20,519 bases of DNA from positions 1 to 20,519 of the forward strand of contig DFAP01000093.1 in the NCBI GenBank assembly GCA_002365855.1. Reading direction: 5' to 3'. The position numbers and the translations under genes were made by a program. Positions within the stretch are counted from its first letter, which is position 1, and every line of letters begins with the position of its first letter. Of the stretch, positions 16,084-20,519 are shown in pieces. The notes under the pieces were generated by a model. That model saw only the letters and a list, made by a program, of their open reading frames with translations, was not told the origin of the DNA and made no database searches. This DNA is from Pelotomaculum sp. UBA3103 (GTDB taxonomy: Bacteria > Bacillota > Desulfotomaculia > Desulfotomaculales > Pelotomaculaceae).

Positions 16084-17874
16084 CTAGGCTGGTTTCAGGC
16101 CATATCTTTGAATTTTCCGGTAGATGGTAGCACGGCTGATGCCAAGAACCCTTGCGGCCCTGATTTTCCCTTCATCCGTCCAGCCAAACTTGTCAAGCGC
16201 CGTAACGATAGCTTCTTTTTCCATCTGTGCCAGCTGGAGCATCTGCCCATCACTGGTCAAACTGTCCCTGCCCCTCTTTTTTGTATCCTCGCGCAGTTCC
16301 GGAGGCAGGCTCTCCAAGGATATCAGGGTGTTTTCTTCACGGTTAATGGCGTATTCAACAGCGTAAACCAACTCCCTGATATTACCTGGCCATTGGTATT
16401 TCAGGCAGGCCTTTGACGCCTCATCGGTAAAACCATGGATTTCTTTACCCAACAGCTTTCCAAATCTTTTCATATAATAGTCCAGGAGCAGCTTTATATC
16501 CTCTTTTCTTTCTCTAAGGGGAGGTATTACCAACGGTATCACACTCAGGCTGTAATAAAGGTCGTCTTTAAATAGTTTTTTTCTGACCATGTCCTGAAGG
16601 TCGCTGTTTGTAGCCGCTATAACACGAATCTCAACAGGTATCAGCCTGGTGCCGCCAACCCTTTCAATCCTGCGCTCCTGGAGAAACTTCAAAAGCTTGG
16701 TCTGGAGGTAAAGGGATAGGTTGCCAACTTCATCCAGAAATATTGTTCCGTTATTAGCAAGCTCAAATTTACCTTGTTTTCCGCCCCTGCGGGCGCCTGG
16801 AAAAGCCCCCTCAACGTATCCAAAAAGGTCTATTTCCAGGAGGTTTTCCGGTATGGCGCCGCAGTTGATAGAAATAAAAGGTTTATGCCCGTAAGGGCCT
16901 GCTGAGTGGATGGCCCGGGCAAAGACTTCTTTTCCTGTTCCGCTTTCCCCGACAATAAGCACGGGGGAATTTCCTGCGGAAATTTTTAAGCCCGTTGCTT
17001 TAACTTCGTTAAAAGACCTGCTGACCCCCACCAGGTCATTAAAACCAACTAATTCCTGGGTGTTCATAATTTCGTAGGCAAGTCTTTGAGTTTCCTTAAA
17101 ATCCCGAAATGAAGCAACCACTCCGACAACCGGGCCTCGATTGGCCTTAATGGGTTTGACCGTGCTTAGAAGATGAAGCTTTCGTCCCTCGTAATTAATA
17201 AAGACTTCCAGCGAATTAAACTCCTTGCCATCCCGCAGAACCTCTGAAAGCGGCAGTGAAGGAAATATCTGTTTCGAGTCTTTCCCCAGGACCTGATCCT
17301 TTTTTGCCCCGAACAGCAATTCCGAGGAGCGGTTGAAATGCGTAATGAAACCACTTTGGTCCACAGCCAGTACACCCTCATCTACGGCGTCGACTATAGC
17401 TTCCAGCCGTTTGGCCATAAGCATCCGCTCGGAAATATGTTCTCTTTCCAGGGCTTTGCTGCTGATCAGGTCAGCCATTCGCCCCACGAATTCAATGAGA
17501 GAATCAGTGTTTATACACAGAGTTTCCTTCTGCTTATCGTCAAAAGCAGTCAAACTGACCGTTCCGATTACTTCAGACTCTGCAATAATCGGGTATACTA
17601 TCGATGCTTTGTAAAAGCAGTGTCCGGTCAGGGGGCAGGACAGGCAGATCGGATGGAAGCCGGCTTCTTTGATGAATATATGCTTTCCGGTTTTCTGGAC
17701 GTGCTTATTTACCAGGCCACGCAAAAGCCTGGTTCCGACATCATTGCGGATGATGCCGGTTCCCGCTACACGGAGTAGTTCGGTGTCGATAATTTCTACC
17801 TCCACCTTCAAGACCGTGGCAATGGCTTCCGCCACTTGCTGTCCGTTTTCACTCACCTTGGCAAGCCTGGACAT
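16084..17874 (-). CDS. Sigma-54-type enhancer-binding activator with PAS and Cys-cluster sensory domain
   Basis: 596 aa. The N-terminal ~140 residues form a sensory domain with a Cys cluster CLSCPLTGHC (C77, C80, C86), followed by a PAS domain (about 155-260), an AAA+ domain with Walker A GESGTGKE (309-316), Walker B TIFLDEVGN (377-385) and PPLRERKEDI, and a C-terminal Fis-type helix-turn-helix (RAARVLGISRATIYRKIQRYG). Such proteins remodel sigma-54 polymerase at -24/-12 promoters. The contact loop reads GAFPGA (356-361) instead of GAFTGA, and YYSLSV replaces the usual YYRLNV, so sigma-54 activation is not certain. Start: ATG 17874 lies 9 bases after AGGAG; ATG 17883 abuts that site. It follows the oxidoreductase genes in the same direction after 192 bases, suggesting that it controls 2-oxoacid metabolism. 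Confidence 0.9.
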   Translation of the reverse strand: MSRLAKVSENGQQVAEAIATVLKVEVEIIDTELLRVAGTGIIRNDVGTRLLRGLVNKHVQKTGKHIFIKEAGFHPICLSCPLTGHCFYKASIVYPIIAESEVIGTVSLTAFDDKQKETLCINTDSLIEFVGRMADLISSKALEREHISERMLMAKRLEAIVDAVDEGVLAVDQSGFITHFNRSSELLFGAKKDQVLGKDSKQIFPSLPLSEVLRDGKEFNSLEVFINYEGRKLHLLSTVKPIKANRGPVVGVVASFRDFKETQRLAYEIMNTQELVGFNDLVGVSRSFNEVKATGLKISAGNSPVLIVGESGTGKEVFARAIHSAGPYGHKPFISINCGAIPENLLEIDLFGYVEGAFPGARRGGKQGKFELANNGTIFLDEVGNLSLYLQTKLLKFLQERRIERVGGTRLIPVEIRVIAATNSDLQDMVRKKLFKDDLYYSLSVIPLVIPPLRERKEDIKLLLDYYMKRFGKLLGKEIHGFTDEASKACLKYQWPGNIRELVYAVEYAINREENTLISLESLPPELREDTKKRGRDSLTSDGQMLQLAQMEKEAIVTALDKFGWTDEGKIRAARVLGISRATIYRKIQRYGLKPA

Positions 17875-17948
17875 GTTTAACATCTCCTGTGAAAATTGAT
17901 TATTAATCTCATATTTAATAATAATATGAACTGAATTAAAATAAAATA

Positions 17949-17961
17949 GCCCGTTGAGGGC
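17949..17961 (-). terminator. Weak possible terminator between korC and the activator gene
   Basis: On the minus strand GCCC-TCAAC-GGGC is followed by TATTTTATTTT. The stem is only 4 bp, so it would be inefficient. The rest of the 192-base gap (17875-18066) is AT-rich; I see no clear promoter and no -24/-12 element in it. Confidence 0.25.
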
Positions 17962-18066
17962 CGTTGATTACAAATTTAATAAACCTTATCTACCTGCGGA
18001 GTTTAGCAGGGGCATTTTAAGCAGAAAATAAATTATAAGTAAAAATTGATAAAAATACTGCCAGAT

Positions 18067-18612
18067 TTAAGCAGCCGCCTGATTAGCAGTTTTCCAGCCA
18101 AGCTCCAGCGCCCTCTGGTTTAAATCCTCGGTTCCCCTTGGTATGCGTGACATCAGGGCAGACTGCAAAGATTCTTTAGATACTACGCCGGTAAGTGCCG
18201 CAAGAGCCCCCAGAGCCATGATATTAGCAACCATTTCCTTGCCGAGGCACTCTTTAGCCATTTGGCTGTAAGGCATTGCGAATACTTTTACCTGTGTTTC
18301 GGGGACATCCTTAACATAGGTGCTGTCAATAATCAGAATCCCGCCGCTGTCCAGTTTGTTAGCATACTTAGTAAAAGCTTCCTGGCTCATCGCCAGAAGG
18401 ACATCCGGGTTAGTCACCTTGGGAAAATCAATTTCCCCATCACTGATAATCACTTCAGCTTTGCTGGCGCCACCCCGGGCTTCAGGTCCATAGGATTGGG
18501 TCTGAACAGTGTTTTTCCCGTCCCTGACTACCGCGTCGGCAAGGATCAGTCCCGCCATGAGCAAGCCCTGACCGCCTGTGCCGCTCAAAAGGATTTCGCT
18601 GGTCTGTGCCAA
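18067..18612 (-). CDS. korC: 2-oxoacid:ferredoxin oxidoreductase, gamma subunit
   Basis: 181 aa, typical for a free gamma subunit. These enzymes oxidatively decarboxylate 2-oxoacids to acyl-CoA with ferredoxin as electron acceptor, or run in the reductive direction in anaerobes. The family opening LLSGTGGQGLLMAGLILADA and the middle QSYGPEARGGASKAEVIIS are unmistakable. TTG 18612 follows a G-rich ribosome site (about 18621-18627), 4 bases beyond the beta subunit stop, so the genes are translated together. The kor (2-oxoglutarate) versus vor (branched-chain 2-oxoacid) naming cannot be settled from sequence alone. Confidence 0.93.
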   Translation of the reverse strand: MAQTSEILLSGTGGQGLLMAGLILADAVVRDGKNTVQTQSYGPEARGGASKAEVIISDGEIDFPKVTNPDVLLAMSQEAFTKYANKLDSGGILIIDSTYVKDVPETQVKVFAMPYSQMAKECLGKEMVANIMALGALAALTGVVSKESLQSALMSRIPRGTEDLNQRALELGWKTANQAAA

Positions 18613-18616
18613 AATA

Positions 18617-19444
18617 CTATTCCCCCCCGTGTTCTCTCTGTGCTTTTTCTATTAACTGACCGTACATATCTGTAAACTCAGGAGCTTCAGATTTATGAAG
18701 CTCACCGATAATAAACTTACCCTTAATCTCCTCAGGCGTCATAGTCCTTGCTTTTTCTACGGGAACGGCGTTTTCTTTCTGCCACATAAGCATTTCATAG
18801 CCGCCACCCAATTTATTGCGACGTCCATGTGAAACAGGGCAGGCGGATATTGCCTCTATTACGCTGAACCCCTTATGCTCGGCGCCGGCCTTGATTAATT
18901 TAGTGAGTAAAGCGGCATGATAGGTAGTGCTCCTGGCAACATATGTGGCGCCTGCAGCTTGTACAAGCCCGGCTATGTCGAAAGGACGATCGAAGTTTCT
19001 GTATGGAGCAGTTGTAGCAAGGTGTTCCTGCGGGGTCATCGGTGAGCATTGTCCGCCGGTCATGCCGTAGATGTGGTTGTTGAAAATTATTATATTCAGG
19101 TCGATATTGCGACGGGCCGCATGTATTAAATGGTTGCCGCCGATGGCAGTTGAATCACCGTCACCCATCAGCACAAAAATCATCAGTTCTGGACGGGCCA
19201 GCTTTATCCCAGTGGCAAAAGCCAGCGCTCTCCCGTGGGTCGTATGAAGAGTGTTGAAGTCAAGGTATCCTGCAGCCCTGGAGGAACAGCCGATACCAGA
19301 AACAATAACAGTACTGTCCTGATCGCACCCCAGTTTATCGAATGCCCGGACCATGGCGCTCAAAACAATTCCGTTGCCGCAGCCGGGGCACCATATATGT
19401 GGTAACCTCTCTTTTAAAAGATATTTGTCAGCTTTGCCCTGCAT
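18617..19444 (-). CDS. korB: 2-oxoacid:ferredoxin oxidoreductase, beta subunit (TPP-binding)
   Basis: 275 aa. The beta subunit binds thiamine diphosphate. The signature GDGDSTAIGGNHLIHAARRN is followed by NNHIYGMTGGQCSPMTPQ, the TPP/Mg motif of KorB-type proteins. HIWCPGCGNGIVLSA near the N-terminus is also typical. ATG 19444 has GGGTGA at good spacing and ends an 18-base gap from the alpha gene; TTG 19459 lacks a ribosome site. It lies between the alpha and gamma genes. There are too few cysteines for a [4Fe-4S] ferredoxin domain in this subunit, so an iron-sulfur partner (delta subunit) is expected outside the window, probably upstream of the alpha gene. Confidence 0.94.
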   Translation of the reverse strand: MQGKADKYLLKERLPHIWCPGCGNGIVLSAMVRAFDKLGCDQDSTVIVSGIGCSSRAAGYLDFNTLHTTHGRALAFATGIKLARPELMIFVLMGDGDSTAIGGNHLIHAARRNIDLNIIIFNNHIYGMTGGQCSPMTPQEHLATTAPYRNFDRPFDIAGLVQAAGATYVARSTTYHAALLTKLIKAGAEHKGFSVIEAISACPVSHGRRNKLGGGYEMLMWQKENAVPVEKARTMTPEEIKGKFIIGELHKSEAPEFTDMYGQLIEKAQREHGGE

Positions 19445-19461
19445 TTTTTGTTCACCCAAAT

Positions 19462-20519
19462 CTAAAGTGATTTAATTACATTGATAATCTCGTCAGGAGT
19501 TATGATTTCTCCGCTAACCCGGTTAATCCCGATAATTTTCGTCCCGTAGTGGGCGTAACGTTCTACCTCGCCCCTGATCTGCCCTAAGTTCATCTCGGGC
19601 ACAATGATGGCACGGGCTTGGCGGGAAAGTTCAGCTACCTCTTTGCCAGGGAATGGCCAAATAGTAATTGGCCGAAAAAGTCCTGCCTTTATGCCTTCTT
19701 CCCTGGACTTCCTTACCGCGCGCCGGGCCGAGCGCGCAATCGCGCCGTAGGCCAATACTATTATTTCAGCGTCCTCAGTTTGCAACGAATCAGAAAGAAC
19801 AATTTCGTCCAGGTGATCCATGACTTTGTTGTTCAGACGGTTTGTCAGCTTTTCAGCAAGCTCCGGTTTATTTGTAGGATTGCCCTTTTCATCATGGACC
19901 AAACCGGTTACATGGTAGCGGTATCCCTCACAAAAATTGGCCATGGGAGGTACGCCGTCCTGGTCTGGCCGGTATGGAAAGAACTCTTTGAGCCCAGATG
20001 GTGGTTTTTTCCTGTTGATGATCGTCATCTCACCTGGACCGGGGAAGGCGACCCTTTCGCGGCAGTGGCCAATAATTTCTTCCGTGAGAAGGATCACCGG
20101 CACTCTATATTTTTCAGAAAAATTAAAAGCCTGTATTGTTAAAAAATAAGATTCCTGGACAGAAGAAGGGCATAATGCTATTACCGTGTGGTCCCCATGG
20201 GTACCCCAGCGCGCCTGCATAATGTCACCCTGTGAAGTACCGGTGGGGATACCGGTGCTGGGACCGTACCTTTGAACATTAACCACAACACAGGGAACCT
20301 CGGCAATAGCCGCAAACCCCAAATTTTCCTGTTTTAAGGAAAAACCAGGGCCGCTTGTAGCAGTTAGTGATTTATAACCGGCCAGAGAAGCCCCGATAAC
20401 AGCAGCCATGCTGGCTATCTCGTCTTCCATTTGAATAAACTTGCCCCCAACAACGGGCAGCTTTTTAGCCAGTATTTCAGCGATCTCTGTAGACGGGGTG
20501 ATTGGATATCCCGCAAAAA
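19462..20519 (-). CDS. korA: 2-oxoacid:ferredoxin oxidoreductase, alpha subunit (5' end beyond the window)
   Basis: Partial: about 352 codons are present and the reading frame continues to the window edge without a start. The first visible residues FAGYPITPSTEIAEILA are the conserved opening of the pyrimidine-binding domain, and KFIQMEDEIASMAAVIGASLAG and TSGPGFSLKQENLGFA follow. The C-terminal part has LAYGAIARSARRAV, GLFRPITIWPFP and VPEMNLGQI, the standard domain order. An ATG at 20430 is internal (the Met of QMEDEIASM) and is not the true start. Only a short N-terminus, of the order of ten to twenty residues, should be missing. First of three genes in the order alpha-beta-gamma on the minus strand. 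Confidence 0.93.
   Translation of the reverse strand, partial: FAGYPITPSTEIAEILAKKLPVVGGKFIQMEDEIASMAAVIGASLAGYKSLTATSGPGFSLKQENLGFAAIAEVPCVVVNVQRYGPSTGIPTGTSQGDIMQARWGTHGDHTVIALCPSSVQESYFLTIQAFNFSEKYRVPVILLTEEIIGHCRERVAFPGPGEMTIINRKKPPSGLKEFFPYRPDQDGVPPMANFCEGYRYHVTGLVHDEKGNPTNKPELAEKLTNRLNNKVMDHLDEIVLSDSLQTEDAEIIVLAYGAIARSARRAVRKSREEGIKAGLFRPITIWPFPGKEVAELSRQARAIIVPEMNLGQIRGEVERYAHYGTKIIGINRVSGEIITPDEIINVIKSL

Noticed and set aside
1..20519. CRISPR array, insertion sequence, prophage or defence system.
   Set aside because: No regularly spaced repeats, transposase, integrase, phage or nuclease-type genes were seen on either strand.

Overview
This window looks like a chromosomal segment of an anaerobic, endospore-forming, low- to mid-GC Firmicute. 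A member of the Peptococcaceae (Desulfotomaculum/Pelotomaculum-like) is my best guess, by inference from gene content and not from any search. The supporting signs are a Spo0B-like protein next to obgE, a GerA-type germination receptor operon, a T-box riboswitch, a perfect sigma-A promoter, ferredoxin-dependent 2-oxoacid oxidoreductase genes, an AMP-forming acyl-CoA ligase, and frequent TTG start codons with strong Shine-Dalgarno sequences.

Region 1 (1-4802, all + strand) is a housekeeping block: spo0B-like, obgE, proB, nadD, a small RRM-type RNA-binding protein with its own terminator, and rsfS. proA does not follow proB here, and yqeK is absent between nadD and rsfS, where the RRM gene sits instead.

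Region 2 (4803-7114) is the most unusual part. A perfect TTGACA-N17-TATAAT promoter drives a T-box leader whose Stem III carries a complete tRNA-Ala(GGC) gene. The tRNA lies between the two arms of a 7-bp helix (5016-5022 with 5111-5117). The T-box antiterminator/terminator follows, then an acyl-CoA ligase gene. The specifier is most likely CTC (Leu), yet the leucyl-tRNA synthetase gene lies about 2 kb downstream, beyond a strong terminator and without a T-box of its own. The arrangement reads as a leuS T-box that has been separated from leuS and turned into a hybrid tRNA/attenuator unit.

Region 3 (7115-14396, + strand) holds leuS, a strong terminator, and a germination receptor operon (A subunit, B permease, C lipoprotein and a small two-helix membrane protein). 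The operon is followed by a decayed second copy of the last ~50 codons of leuS, so the ger genes are bracketed by leuS 3' ends.

Region 4 (14397-20519) begins with a soluble PAS-PAS histidine kinase (+). It converges, across a 29-bp palindromic repeat, with a minus-strand sigma-54-type activator. Upstream of the activator on the same strand are the gamma, beta and alpha subunit genes of a 2-oxoacid:ferredoxin oxidoreductase; the alpha gene runs off the window. The activator has GAFPGA in place of the canonical GAFTGA sigma-54 contact motif and a Cys cluster in its sensory domain.

All functional names come from motif reading and family knowledge; no database search was run.
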